Shown piece by piece: positions 51,776 to 61,286 of a DNA stretch of 64,000 bases (position 1 is its first letter; every line of letters starts with the position of its first letter). Position numbers and translations under genes: made by a program. This DNA is from Arthrobacter oryzae. GTDB taxonomy: Bacteria; Actinomycetota; Actinomycetes; Actinomycetales; Micrococcaceae. A model generated the notes under the pieces. It was not told where the DNA came from. It saw nothing but the letters and a program-made list of their open reading frames with translations, and made no database searches. The stretch lies in NCBI RefSeq assembly GCF_030812315.1, contig NZ_JAUSSM010000003.1, positions 310,001-374,000 of the forward strand. Reading direction: 5' to 3'.

Positions 51776-51813
51776 AAAAACGGCCCCGGGATTCTTTCCT
51801 GGGGCCGTTTTTT
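51776..51813 (+). terminator. Intrinsic terminator after the GlsB-like gene
   Basis: AAAAACGGCCCC (51776-51787) pairs with GGGGCCGTTTTT (51801-51812), followed by more T. This is a textbook Rho-independent terminator, and the A-run on the other side makes it symmetrical. Confidence 0.92.
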
Positions 51814-51907
51814 CATTCAGGGCTCTAGGCTGTGGCCATTTGTTGGTGGGCAACCACCTACACGGTCCGCCCGAGTACGGAACCTTCTCACGGAGCAGGA
51901 GTACAAC

Positions 51908-52441
51908 ATGAAAGCAAAACTTCTTTTTGGTACAGGCATGGCAGCGGGCTTTATCCTCGGATCCAGGTCCGGCCGCGCCGCCTACGAGAAAATCAAGGCA
52001 CGCGCTGCCGCCCTCTGGGACAGCAAACCGGTCCAGGACAAAGTGGCCGCAGCCACCGAGGCGGTCAAGGAAAAGGCGCCCGAAGTCTCTGACCAGCTGA
52101 CTGAGGCGGCCCGCCGCGCAGGCACGGTCATCAGCTCGGCCGTGCACCGGGACAACGCGGCCGGCTCCGGCAAGAACAGCACCAAGGACAGCCAGGCGAA
52201 AGCCGGTGATTCCAGCACTGGGAGCGATCTGCCGGCGGGCGACTACGTCCCGTCGCACAGCACGCACCCGGAGACCGTCAACCTGGGCACCTCTGACACC
52301 AGCACCCCGGGCACCGGCACTCCGGACGTCACCAGCGACCCGGCGTTGAATGATGCAACCGGCCAGGACTGGTCCGACGAAGGCGGCGCTACGCCTGCCG
52401 GGGCCGCCACGAACACGAACCCCGAGCGGACTTCCAGCTAG
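51908..52441 (+). CDS. YtxH-like envelope/stress protein
   Basis: A 177-residue protein. The N-terminus KAKLLFGTGMAAGFILGSRS is a short hydrophobic segment followed by SGRAAYEKIKARAAAL, the YtxH-type pattern. Helical charged sequence continues to about residue 75 (KVAAATEAVKEKAPEVSDQL), then a Ser/Thr/Gly/Asp-rich disordered tail. Such proteins are often stress-inducible and membrane-associated; no enzyme activity is expected. AGGAG stands before ATG 51908. It lies between two strong terminators, so it is transcribed alone. Confidence 0.75.
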   Translation: MKAKLLFGTGMAAGFILGSRSGRAAYEKIKARAAALWDSKPVQDKVAAATEAVKEKAPEVSDQLTEAARRAGTVISSAVHRDNAAGSGKNSTKDSQAKAGDSSTGSDLPAGDYVPSHSTHPETVNLGTSDTSTPGTGTPDVTSDPALNDATGQDWSDEGGATPAGAATNTNPERTSS

Positions 52442-52466
52442 CTCCACGGGGTCCATCCTCAACAGC

Positions 52467-52514
52467 ACGGGGTCCTCCCGGCCGGATGCGTTGTCCGGCC
52501 CGGGAGGACCCCGT
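52467..52514 (+). terminator. Strong hairpin terminator after the YtxH-like gene
   Basis: The arm 52467-52486 (ACGGGGTCCTCCCGGCCGGA) pairs with 52494-52514 almost perfectly, with one bulge, around a seven-base loop. A short pyrimidine tail follows. The rest of the 52442-52682 gap holds no gene. Confidence 0.85.
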
Positions 52515-52682
52515 TCCTGTGCCAGCCCAAGATTCCTTGCCCGAAGTCAGCAGGAATTTTAGAATGTGGGTGGCTAAGCAGTTGGCCACTGAATCCTCGG
52601 TCCGGAGTGAATTCATGAGCTTTCGACGTCTCGCCTCAATTCACGCAATCACTCCGGCGCGGCCTGTTCGTCGGCGGCGGCC

Positions 52683-54842
52683 ATGAATGGCTGGACGCTG
52701 GAGACCGCCGGATCAATCGGCCACGACGCCGTGACCATCGTCGAAGGATCCTCCTTCTTGATTTCGGCCGGCAACGGTGATCTGGACCCCGCCCTGGCGC
52801 ACGGCGCTTACTACCAGGACACCCGGATCCTCTCGCGCTGGAACCTGATGGTCAACAACCACGTGGTGGAAGGACTCATGGCGGTGAACCCGGAACCGTA
52901 CCGGGCGGTGTTCACCGGCCGTGCGCCCCAGCCGGACGGAGCAGCCGACCGTCCCATGGTGATTGAGCGTGACCGGCAGGTGGGCGACGGTGTCCGGGAG
53001 ACGCTGACCGTGCGCAACTACTCCAGCGCTCCCGCGCCCTGCAGCATCAAACTGGCGGTGGAAGCAGACTTCGCGGACCTGTTCGAGGTCAAGGCCGGCC
53101 GGAAGACCAGGCAGCTGCGCCCCTCACACCGGCCTGAGGGCCACCGGCTGATCATCAGCGGGCGCCACAACGGCAGGTTGCTGGGTGTCACGGTCAGCGC
53201 CCCGGGAGGGGACGTGAACCGGCACGGCGTGATGTTCAAGGTGACGGTGCCGGCGAAAGGATCCTGGACCGCCACCATTGTGGTCACACCCAGCTCGGAC
53301 GGCAGCGAACCGCCGGGCAAGTTCTCGGCCAGCGTCCCGCACCATGAGTCGGTTCCCGCCCTGCGCCACCGACGCTGGTGGGCTGCCGCACCGCAGATCA
53401 GCACGGACAATCCGGTGCTCGAAAGGATACTGCGCCAGAGCCAGCAGGACCTGGGCTCGCTGCGGATCCCGGACCCGGCGCATCCGGACCGCACCGTGAT
53501 TGCCGCGGGAGCACCGTGGTTCATGGCCCTGTTCGGACGCGACTCCCTGCTGACCTCCCTCATGGCGCTTCCCGTGGATCCCACCATCGCGCTGGGCACT
53601 CTACAGACGCTGGCCGAACACCAGGGCCAAAAAATCAACAAGCTCACAGAGGAGCAGCCCGGGCGGATCCTCCACGAGGTACGCCTCGGTGCAGGCGGCG
53701 CCCTGTCGCTGGGCGGGGACGGGATCTATTACGGGACGGCGGATGCCACCCCGTTGTTCGTCATGCTACTGGGGGAGGTCAGCCGCTGGGGACTGGAGCC
53801 GCAGGCGGTGCAGGAACTCCTGCCCAGTGCGGACCGGGCGCTGGACTGGATTACCAACTACGGGGACCGGGACGGGGACTGCTTTCTGGAATATGAGCGC
53901 GCCACCCGGCACGGGCTCCTCAACCAGGGCTGGAAGGACTCCTACGACGGCATCAATTTCGCGGATGGCACGCTCGCTGAACCACCCATCGCACTCTGCG
54001 AGGTCCAGGGCTATGTCTACAGCGCCTACGTGGCCCGGGCGCTGCTGGCCTTGGACACCGGAGACGCCACCCTTGCCCGGACCTGGGGCGACCGGGCTGC
54101 CGCACTCAAAGAGGAGTTCAACCGCAGGTTCTGGCTGCCGCAACGCGGATACTTCGCCGTGGCCCTGGACAAGGACAAACGGCCCGTGGATGCCTGCGCT
54201 TCCAACATGGGGCACTGTCTGTGGTCAGGCATCGTGGACGATGACAAGGCGCTCCTTGTGGCGCAGCGCTTGATGGAGCCGGACATGTTCTCCGGCTGGG
54301 GCGTCCGCACGCTGGCCTCCACCATGGGCGCCTTTAACCCGGTCAGCTACCACAACGGCTCCGTCTGGCCGCATGACAACGCCCTGATTGCCGCCGGCCT
54401 GATGCGCTACGGCTTCGTTGAAGAGTCCCAGCGCGTGGCCATGGCCATCTTCGACGCCGCGGAGGCTTTCGGCGGCAGGCTCCCGGAGCTGTTCTGCGGT
54501 TTCCCGCGCGAAGCGGGCCGGGCCCCGATTGCCTACCCGTCGTCGTGCTCACCGCAGGCCTGGGCATCGGCCACGCCCATCCACCTCATCCGGGTCCTGC
54601 TGCGATTTGATCCGTCCGCCTCCACCGGCCGGCTCTGGCTGAGCCCTGCCTTCCCGGACGGATTCGGCTACCTGCGGAAAGAGCAAATGCCGCTGGCCGG
54701 TTCCCGGCTGACCATCGAGGTCTCGGGCAACAGCGCACACGTGACGGGGCTGCCGCCGTCGATTGAGCTGCATCTGGGGACGCAGGAACCCCTGGCGGAC
54801 CTCATTAGGGTCCACCATGACCCCGGCCGGAAGGCTGGCTGA
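52683..54842 (+). CDS. Glycogen-debranching-type protein (amylo-alpha-1,6-glucosidase-like)
   Basis: A 719-residue cytosolic protein. Residues about 15-215 form the N-terminal glycogen-debranching domain (FLISAGNGDLDPALAHGAYY, DTRILSRW). Residues about 270-640 form an (alpha/alpha)6 barrel of the GH63/GH133-like type, with APWFMALFGRDSLLTS, LLNQGWKDSYDGI and FNPVSYHNGSVWPHDNALIA carrying likely acid/base residues. It may act on glucan branches or on a glucose-containing disaccharide or polymer. GT4 glycosyltransferase follows after 13 bases. ATG 52683 has only a weak ribosome site, but the domain starts there. Confidence 0.9.
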   Translation: MNGWTLETAGSIGHDAVTIVEGSSFLISAGNGDLDPALAHGAYYQDTRILSRWNLMVNNHVVEGLMAVNPEPYRAVFTGRAPQPDGAADRPMVIERDRQVGDGVRETLTVRNYSSAPAPCSIKLAVEADFADLFEVKAGRKTRQLRPSHRPEGHRLIISGRHNGRLLGVTVSAPGGDVNRHGVMFKVTVPAKGSWTATIVVTPSSDGSEPPGKFSASVPHHESVPALRHRRWWAAAPQISTDNPVLERILRQSQQDLGSLRIPDPAHPDRTVIAAGAPWFMALFGRDSLLTSLMALPVDPTIALGTLQTLAEHQGQKINKLTEEQPGRILHEVRLGAGGALSLGGDGIYYGTADATPLFVMLLGEVSRWGLEPQAVQELLPSADRALDWITNYGDRDGDCFLEYERATRHGLLNQGWKDSYDGINFADGTLAEPPIALCEVQGYVYSAYVARALLALDTGDATLARTWGDRAAALKEEFNRRFWLPQRGYFAVALDKDKRPVDACASNMGHCLWSGIVDDDKALLVAQRLMEPDMFSGWGVRTLASTMGAFNPVSYHNGSVWPHDNALIAAGLMRYGFVEESQRVAMAIFDAAEAFGGRLPELFCGFPREAGRAPIAYPSSCSPQAWASATPIHLIRVLLRFDPSASTGRLWLSPAFPDGFGYLRKEQMPLAGSRLTIEVSGNSAHVTGLPPSIELHLGTQEPLADLIRVHHDPGRKAG

Positions 54843-54855
54843 TGTAGGAGGCACA

Positions 54856-55911
54856 ATGCGTATCGGCATCTTGGCGCCACCTTGGATTCCTGTACCCCCG
54901 CCTAGCTACGGAGGGACGGAATCGGTGGTCCACACGCTTGCCGTGGGGCTCGCGGAGGCAGGGCACGACGTTGTGCTTGCCGCCTCGGCCGACAGCACCT
55001 GTCCCGTTCCGAGGGTTCCGAGCCTCTCGGAATCGTCCGACCTCTGCATGGACTCGGGACGGCAGGAGATCCTGCACGTTCTCCGCGCCTACGAAGCCAT
55101 GCAGGATGTGGACATCGTGCATGACCACACGCTGCTGGGCCCGCTGTGCCAGCGGAGGGTGCCGGATGTTCCCCGTGTCACCACCCTCCACGGGCCGTTC
55201 GACGACGAACTCACGCAGATTTACCGCGCCATGCACCGGGAAGCATCACTCGTGGCCATCTCGCACCACCAGGCGTCCACCGCCCGGGGAGTGAAGATCG
55301 ACGCCGTCATCCATCACGGCATCGATGTCCGGTCCGTCCGGTACAGCCCGTCGCCCAACGGCGGAGCCTGCTTCCTGGGGCGCATGCACCCAAATAAAGG
55401 AGTCCTCCAGGCCATCATGGTGGCACGCCAGGCAGGCATCCCGCTGCGGATCGGCGCTAAGATGCGCGAACCGTTTGAACAGGACTACTTCCACGACGTG
55501 ATCGAACCGCTGCTGGGCACGGACATCGAATACCTCGGCGAGCTGCGCACAGCGGACAAGTACCTGCTGCTGGGTGAATCCGTCGCGCTGCTGAATCCGA
55601 TCCAGTGGCCGGAACCGTTCGGTATGGTCATGATCGAGGCGCTGGCCGCCGGCACGCCGGTAGTGGCCACGCGTCGGGGTTCGGCCCCGGAAATCATCAG
55701 CGACGGCGAAACGGGGTTCCTCGCGGACAGCCTACAGGGCCTCGCGGAATCGCTCCGCGGCTGCATCTGGCTGCGCCGCAGTGACTGCAGGCGGGCAGCC
55801 GAGCAGCGCTTCAGTTCACGGCGGATGGTCCGGGAGTACATCCGGCTCTACTCCGCGCTGCTGGCGGGATCCCCGCGGGCAACGGAGGAGCAGGCCGCTG
55901 CCGGGTTCTAA
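54856..55911 (+). CDS. Family 4 glycosyltransferase
   Basis: A 351-residue GT-B glycosyltransferase. The N-terminal part has ILAPPWIPVPPPSYGGTE, the common GT4 start; DIVHDHTLLG and HHGIDVRSVRYS follow. The donor-binding region is clear: FLGRMHPNKGVLQAI, then WPEPFGMVMIEALAAGTPVV with the EX7E pattern. Donor and acceptor are unknown. GGAGG precedes ATG 54856; the open frame upstream overlaps the debranching gene and is not used. The two are surely co-transcribed. Its stop overlaps the convergent methyltransferase stop by four bases. Confidence 0.92.
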   Translation: MRIGILAPPWIPVPPPSYGGTESVVHTLAVGLAEAGHDVVLAASADSTCPVPRVPSLSESSDLCMDSGRQEILHVLRAYEAMQDVDIVHDHTLLGPLCQRRVPDVPRVTTLHGPFDDELTQIYRAMHREASLVAISHHQASTARGVKIDAVIHHGIDVRSVRYSPSPNGGACFLGRMHPNKGVLQAIMVARQAGIPLRIGAKMREPFEQDYFHDVIEPLLGTDIEYLGELRTADKYLLLGESVALLNPIQWPEPFGMVMIEALAAGTPVVATRRGSAPEIISDGETGFLADSLQGLAESLRGCIWLRRSDCRRAAEQRFSSRRMVREYIRLYSALLAGSPRATEEQAAAGF

Positions 55912-56777
55912 CCTGTACTGCTGCCCGCGAGAGTGCCGATCGCCACAGTGGCGTCCAGCTCCGGGTCGCCGGCGAGCCGCGCCGCCAGTCCGGCCTGCCG
56001 CATGAGCCCGATGGTCCGCCCCGCCTGGCGCCGGCTCGTCTCGATCAGCACGTGCCCGCCGGGCGCAAGCCAGTCCGGCGCCCCGGCAACAACCCTTCGC
56101 TGGATGTCCAGCCCGTCCGGACCGCCGTCCAGGGACATCCGGGGCTCGTGAGTGCGGGCTTCCGGCGGCATGGTCCCGATCGCCGCCGTGGGGACGTAGG
56201 GAGCGTTTGCCACCAGGATTCCGATGCGGCCGCGGAGCCGGTCCGGCAACGGTTCGAAGAGGTCGCCCTCATGGACCCGGCCGCCGGCCGGCTCAAGGTT
56301 CCGCCTGGCGCAGAGCACCGCATTGGGGTCCAGGTCCGAGGCGTGCAGTTCGATCCCGGCCACGCGTGCTGCCAGGGCAGCCCCCACGGCCCCGGAACCG
56401 CAGCAGAGGTCGACGACGGCGGCGCCCCGCCCGCCGTCGTGGGATCCTCCGTCGTGGGAACCGCGGAGCAGCAGCTCCGCCTGCCGGACAAGGAACTCGG
56501 TCCGTCGGCGGGGCACGAACACGCCTGTAGCGACCCCCACGCGAAGCCCGCAGAACTCAGCCCAACCGAGGATGTGCTCCAAGGGAAGCCCGGCGATGCG
56601 CCGTTCAATCATCGCGTCCAGCTCAGCGGCTGAGGCTGCCGCGCCTGTGAGCAGGCGGGCTTCGTCTTCGGCAAAGACGCAGCCGGCAGCGCGGAGACGG
56701 CGGACTGCGTCGTCCGGACTGTCCGCAGATTCCGTCCGGCCGGGCTGACCGGTCCGCAATGAGCTTTCTGGTGGCAA
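55908..56777 (-). CDS. PrmC/HemK-like protein methyltransferase
   Basis: A 289-residue SAM-dependent methyltransferase of the PrmC/HemK type, annotated elsewhere as putative protein N5-glutamine methyltransferase. An N-terminal helical part with GLPLEHILGWAEFCGLR precedes the Rossmann core; the SAM motif is VVDLCCGSGAVGAALA. The catalytic motif reads VANAPYVP, NAPY in place of the usual NPPY. A GGSHD repeat (GSHDGGSHDGG) sits before the core. The start is unsure: TTG 56777 or TTG 56759 are possible, and neither has a strong ribosome site. It is a paralogue rather than the release-factor methyltransferase of the prfA locus. Confidence 0.85.
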   Translation of the reverse strand: MPPESSLRTGQPGRTESADSPDDAVRRLRAAGCVFAEDEARLLTGAAASAAELDAMIERRIAGLPLEHILGWAEFCGLRVGVATGVFVPRRRTEFLVRQAELLLRGSHDGGSHDGGRGAAVVDLCCGSGAVGAALAARVAGIELHASDLDPNAVLCARRNLEPAGGRVHEGDLFEPLPDRLRGRIGILVANAPYVPTAAIGTMPPEARTHEPRMSLDGGPDGLDIQRRVVAGAPDWLAPGGHVLIETSRRQAGRTIGLMRQAGLAARLAGDPELDATVAIGTLAGSSTG

Positions 56778-56962
56778 AAGCGGGCTCCCTCAGCAGCGGT
56801 CGATGGGATTCATGCTATCGAACGAAGAGCGGTGCCAAGCAACCTTGGGATTTGCTGGAAAATGTCGGTGCAAGCGCTTACAGTGTGACTTGGCTCTCAG
56901 TAGCCGGTCTCCCGCATCGTCCTTCACAGCAGCAATGTCGCTTACCGGAAGGTTTCCTCATC

Positions 56963-59900
56963 GTGTTTTCCCGCAGTGCAATCCATAAGAATCCACCGTG
57001 CAAACATTCACCCCTCAGGCCGCCTGCCAGGCTTGCCGCCGCAGCCGTCGCGGCGCTGGTTGCCGCGGCCTCGCTGGCGGCACCGGCCCACGCGACGCCT
57101 GAGGCGAAAGGCCCCGGCTCGCCGTCGGCCGCCCATTCGCTCCGCGCTCCGGTGACGGACGAGAACTTCTACTTCGTGATGGCGGACCGCTTCAGCAACG
57201 GGAGCAGCGCGAACGACGACGGCGGGCTGGGCTCCGATCCGATGGTGTCCGGCTTCGACCCGACGAAAAAAGGCTTCTACAACGGCGGCGACCTCAAGGG
57301 ACTGCTGGACAAGATCGACTACATCCAGGGCCTGGGCACCACGTCCATCTGGCTGACGCCCAGCTTCAAGAACAAAGCGGTCCAGCCGGAGGACAAATCG
57401 GCCGGCTACCACGGCTACTGGGTCACCGACTTCACCCAGATCGACCCGCACCTGGGGACCAACGCTGAACTGAAGGCGCTGATCGACGAGGCGCACTCGC
57501 GCGGGATGAAGGTCTATTTCGACATCATCACCAACCACACCGCGGACGTGATCGGCTACGGAGAAGACCCCAAGGACGCCCGCAAGCCGTACGTCCCGAA
57601 GGACGCCGCGCCCTACAAGACAGCCGCCGGCGTGGAGTTCGACGACCGTGACTACGCCGGAAAGGACACGTTCCCGGCGCTGGACCCGGCAACATCATTC
57701 CCGTACACGCCTAAGCTGGAACCCGCCGAAAAGGACCTCAAGGTGCCGTCCTGGCTGAACGATCCCGCGCTGTACCACAACCGGGGTGACACCACCTTCC
57801 AGGGCGAGGACTCCTTCTACGGCGACTTCTTCGGCCTGGACGATCTCTTCACAGAGCACCCCACCGTGGTGGACGGAATGGCGGATGTGTATGAAACATG
57901 GATCAAGGACTTCGGCGTGGACGGTTTCCGGATCGACACCATGAAGCACGTCAACGACGAGTTCTGGCAGGAGTTCGGCCCCAGGGTGCTGGACTACGCC
58001 AGGGAACAGGGCAAGGACGAGTTCTTTATGTTCGGCGAGGTTTTTGACACCTCCAAGAGCTTCACCTCCCAGTTCACCACCCGCAACGAGATGCAGGCCG
58101 TCCTGGACTTCCCGTTCCAGGACGCCGCCAGGAACTTTGCCTCACGCAGCCAGGCGGCCGCGAACCTTGAGACGTTCTTCGCAGCGGACGACTGGTACAC
58201 CGACGCCGACTCCAACGTCTACCAACTCCCCACGTTCCTGGGCAACCACGACATGGGGCGGATCGGCAGCTTCATTGCCGCGGACAACCCGGGGACGGAC
58301 GATGCCGAACGCGTTGCCCGGGACCGGCTGGCCCACGAGCTGATGTACTTCTCGCGGGGCAACCCCGTGGTGTACTACGGCGACGAGCAGGGCTTCACAG
58401 GGCCGGGCGGGGACCAGGATGCGCGGCAGACGCTCTTCGCCAGCCAGGTGCCCGAATATCTCGACGATGACCTGCTGGGAACTGACGCCACGCATGCCAC
58501 GGACAACTTCGACACCGGCCATCCGCTCTACGGCAAGATCAGCGAACTCGCCGCGCTGACTGCAGAGCATCCGGCCCTGCGAAACGGCGCCCACCAGAAC
58601 CGGTACGCCTCGAACGGTACTGGCATCTACGCGTTCTCCCGCACTGACGCGAAGGACCAGCGCGAATACGTGGTGGCAGTAAACAACAGCGAGACGGCGC
58701 AGACGGCAGCGGTGCCCACGTACATCTCCAAGCGCACGTACAGCCGGGTCTATGGGGACACCGGTGGCTCCGCGGCGGAGTCCAAGTCGGCCGCCGACGG
58801 CAAACTCACCGTCACCGTCCCGCCGCTTTCCGCAGTGGTCTACGAATCGTCAGGCCGGATTCCGCACTCCAAGGCGGCCCCCGCCGTCGTGCTCCAGGAG
58901 CCGGCCACGGCGGCGGGCGACAACGGCAGGATCCGGGTGGCGGCCGACGTCGACAGTTCCTCGTTCTACGAGGTCACCTTCCAGGCGCGGACACCGGGCG
59001 GGGAATGGGAGCCGATCGGCACGGACGACACCGCCCCGTACCAGGTGTTCCACGAGGTCACGGGGCTGAACCCCGGCACGGCTGTGGAATATCGCGCAGT
59101 GGTCCTCGATAACGGCGGGCACACCTCCGCGAGCGCAGCCCGGACGGGCGCTGTCCCCTCCCCTGTCCTCATAATGCAGAAACCGGCCGAGGGCGGCAGC
59201 GTGGACGGCAAGGTGGAAGTCAGTGCCACCGCCAGCCCGGAGAAGGCCGACTACACGGTGAGCTTCGAGCGGAGCGTGGACGGCGGCAGCTGGACTGCCA
59301 TCGGTTCGGACAGCTCATCGCCGGCCTACACGGTCTTCGACGATCTTGCGGCGCTGGGGATCGCCGACGGCACCGGGGTCCGTTACCGGGCAACGATGTC
59401 CGTTCCGGGCGCGGCGACTGTGGTCAGCAATATCCGCACCGTTGTGGCCGGTGAAATCCCGCAGCCGGATTCGGTCACGGTGGCCGGCAGCCTGAATTCC
59501 GAGCTCGGCTGCCCGGGCGACTGGCAGCCGGCCTGCGCCTCCGCCTTCATGTCGCTCGACCCGGCGGACAAGGTCTGGCGCCTGACGGTGCCTGAACTTC
59601 CAAGGGGAACGTACGAGTTCAAGGCCGCCATCAACGGCGGCTGGGGCGAAAACTACGGGGCAGGCGGCGCCTTCAACGGCCAGAACATCGCGCTGGAGCA
59701 CCCGGGAGGTGCCGTCACCTTCCGGTACGACCACACGACCCATCTGCTCAGCCCGGTCTACGCGTCGCAGCAACCCGGCGCAGTGGCTGCGGCCGGCAGC
59801 ATGAATTCGGAGCTGGGATGCCCGGAGGACTGGTTGCCGGCGTGCGACAAGGCCCAATTGGTCCTGGACCCCGCCGACCTGGTCTGGAAGCTGTCCGTAC

Positions 59901-60070
59901 CCGACCTTCCCGCCGGTACCTACGAGTTCAAGGCTGCCCTGGACCGGTCCTGGAATGTGAGTTACGGTGCCGGCGGCTCGCCGAACGGCGCCAATATCAG
60001 CCTGGCGCACGACGGCGGCCCCCTCACCATCCGGTACGACCACTTCACCCACGTGATGACTGCCGGCTAG
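56963..60070 (+). CDS. Secreted alpha-amylase (GH13) with two X25-type modules
   Basis: A 1,035-residue exported enzyme that would hydrolyse starch outside the cell. The N-terminus has a long basic region and a hydrophobic stretch ending in an AHA-type cleavage site near residue 45. The GH13 barrel (about 65-560) has DIITNH, GFRIDTMKH with nucleophile Asp325, FGEVFD with acid Glu359, and FLGNHDMG with Asp430. Two Ig-like linker domains follow (about 640-830). Two tandem copies of a ~100-residue module (about 838-935 and 942-1035; AGSLNSELGCPGDWQPAC and AGSMNSELGCPEDWLPAC) resemble the X25 modules of pullulanases. GTG 56963 is chosen since GGAAGG lies upstream. A bidirectional terminator follows. 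Confidence 0.93.
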   Translation: MFSRSAIHKNPPCKHSPLRPPARLAAAAVAALVAAASLAAPAHATPEAKGPGSPSAAHSLRAPVTDENFYFVMADRFSNGSSANDDGGLGSDPMVSGFDPTKKGFYNGGDLKGLLDKIDYIQGLGTTSIWLTPSFKNKAVQPEDKSAGYHGYWVTDFTQIDPHLGTNAELKALIDEAHSRGMKVYFDIITNHTADVIGYGEDPKDARKPYVPKDAAPYKTAAGVEFDDRDYAGKDTFPALDPATSFPYTPKLEPAEKDLKVPSWLNDPALYHNRGDTTFQGEDSFYGDFFGLDDLFTEHPTVVDGMADVYETWIKDFGVDGFRIDTMKHVNDEFWQEFGPRVLDYAREQGKDEFFMFGEVFDTSKSFTSQFTTRNEMQAVLDFPFQDAARNFASRSQAAANLETFFAADDWYTDADSNVYQLPTFLGNHDMGRIGSFIAADNPGTDDAERVARDRLAHELMYFSRGNPVVYYGDEQGFTGPGGDQDARQTLFASQVPEYLDDDLLGTDATHATDNFDTGHPLYGKISELAALTAEHPALRNGAHQNRYASNGTGIYAFSRTDAKDQREYVVAVNNSETAQTAAVPTYISKRTYSRVYGDTGGSAAESKSAADGKLTVTVPPLSAVVYESSGRIPHSKAAPAVVLQEPATAAGDNGRIRVAADVDSSSFYEVTFQARTPGGEWEPIGTDDTAPYQVFHEVTGLNPGTAVEYRAVVLDNGGHTSASAARTGAVPSPVLIMQKPAEGGSVDGKVEVSATASPEKADYTVSFERSVDGGSWTAIGSDSSSPAYTVFDDLAALGIADGTGVRYRATMSVPGAATVVSNIRTVVAGEIPQPDSVTVAGSLNSELGCPGDWQPACASAFMSLDPADKVWRLTVPELPRGTYEFKAAINGGWGENYGAGGAFNGQNIALEHPGGAVTFRYDHTTHLLSPVYASQQPGAVAAAGSMNSELGCPEDWLPACDKAQLVLDPADLVWKLSVPDLPAGTYEFKAALDRSWNVSYGAGGSPNGANISLAHDGGPLTIRYDHFTHVMTAG

Positions 60071-60133
60071 GCGTCCCGGGCCCGGGCGCGCCTACCACCG
60101 GCGTGGCGGTCCAGCTCGTGGACGTTAACCGGG

Positions 60134-60171
60134 AAAGCAGCGCCGCCCTCTCCTGAGGACGGCGCTGCTTT
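60134..60171. terminator. Bidirectional terminator between amylase and dehydrogenase genes
   Basis: AAAGCAGCGCCGCCCTC (60134-60150) pairs with GAGGACGGCGCTGCTTT (60155-60171) with one mismatch around a four-base loop. A and T runs flank the stem on either side, so it can stop both converging genes. Confidence 0.9.
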
Positions 60172-60195
60172 GTGGTGCGTGGTTTTGTTGCCTTC

Positions 60196-61239
60196 TTAGA
60201 CCAGGGTGGAGGTGTCGATGACGAAGCGGTAGCGGACGTCGGAAGCCAGGACGCGTTCGTAGGCATCGTTGATCTTCTCGGCCGGGATGACTTCGATCTC
60301 GGCGCCGAGGTTGTGCTCGGCGCAGAAGTCGAGCATTTCCTGGGTTTCGCGGATGCCGCCGATTGCCGAGCCGGCGAAGGACCGGCGGCCCATGATCAGC
60401 GAGAACACGTTCACCGGGAGCGGCTCCGCCGGGGCGCCCACGTTCACCAGGGCACCGTCGAGGGTCAGCAGCTGCAGGTAGGAGCTGATGTCGATCTTGG
60501 CGCTGACAGTGTTGATGATCAGGTCGAAGCTGCCGGCCAGGTCCGAGAAGGTGTTCTCATCGCTGGTGGCGTAGTAGTGGTCCGCGCCCAGGCGCAGGCC
60601 GTCTTCCTGCTTCTTCAGTGACTGCGAGAGCACGGTGACCTCGGCGCCCATGGCGTGCGCGATCTTGACGGCCATGTGTCCGAGCCCGCCGAGTCCCACG
60701 ATGGCCACCTTCTTGCCGGGTCCCGCGCCCCAGTGGCGCAGCGGCGAGTAGGTGGTGATGCCGGCGCAAAGCAGCGGCGCGGCGACGTCGAGCTCGATGC
60801 CCTCCGGGATCCGGACGACGAAATCCTCGGTCACCACGACGTGGGTGGAGTAGCCGCCCTGCGTGATGGTGCCGTCGCGGTCCACGGCGCCATAGGTGCC
60901 GGTCATTCCCTTGAGGCAGTACTGCTCCTCGCCCTTCTCGCAGTTCACGCATTCGCCGCAGGAGTTCACCATGCAGCCGACGCCGACGCGGTCGCCGACG
61001 GTGTGCTTGGTGACTTCGGCGCCGACCTCGGTGACGATTCCGGCGATTTCGTGGCCCGGTGCCAGCGGGTACTGCTGGGGTCCCCAGTCGCCGCGGACGG
61101 TGTGGATGTCGGAGTGGCAGATGCCGGCGTACTTGATCTCGATCAGCACATCGTGGGGCCCGACGTCGCGGCGTTCGATGGTGGTGGGAATGAGGGCTCC
61201 GTCAGCGGACGGGGCAGCGTAAGCGTTAGCGGTAAGCAA
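60196..61239 (-). CDS. Zinc-dependent NAD(P) alcohol dehydrogenase (AdhC/YahK type)
   Basis: A 347-residue medium-chain dehydrogenase acting on aldehydes and alcohols. Catalytic zinc ligands: Cys in [10 protein letters not shown] and His in [10 protein letters not shown], with the third Cys in [10 protein letters not shown]. The four structural-zinc Cys residues are in [15 protein letters not shown]. The nucleotide motif is [15 protein letters not shown]; the following LSQSLKK suggests NADP(H). The start is TTG 61239 with GGAGAG upstream. It lies just downstream of a ruined dehydrogenase gene of another branch on the same strand. Confidence 0.94.
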   Translation of the reverse strand: MLTANAYAAPSADGALIPTTIERRDVGPHDVLIEIKYAGICHSDIHTVRGDWGPQQYPLAPGHEIAGIVTEVGAEVTKHTVGDRVGVGCMVNSCGECVNCEKGEEQYCLKGMTGTYGAVDRDGTITQGGYSTHVVVTEDFVVRIPEGIELDVAAPLLCAGITTYSPLRHWGAGPGKKVAIVGLGGLGHMAVKIAHAMGAEVTVLSQSLKKQEDGLRLGADHYYATSDENTFSDLAGSFDLIINTVSAKIDISSYLQLLTLDGALVNVGAPAEPLPVNVFSLIMGRRSFAGSAIGGIRETQEMLDFCAEHNLGAEIEVIPAEKINDAYERVLASDVRYRFVIDTSTLV

Positions 61240-61286
61240 TTTCTCTCCAATGTTGGGTGAGGGATTGGTTCGGTTGGGTGGAAGTC

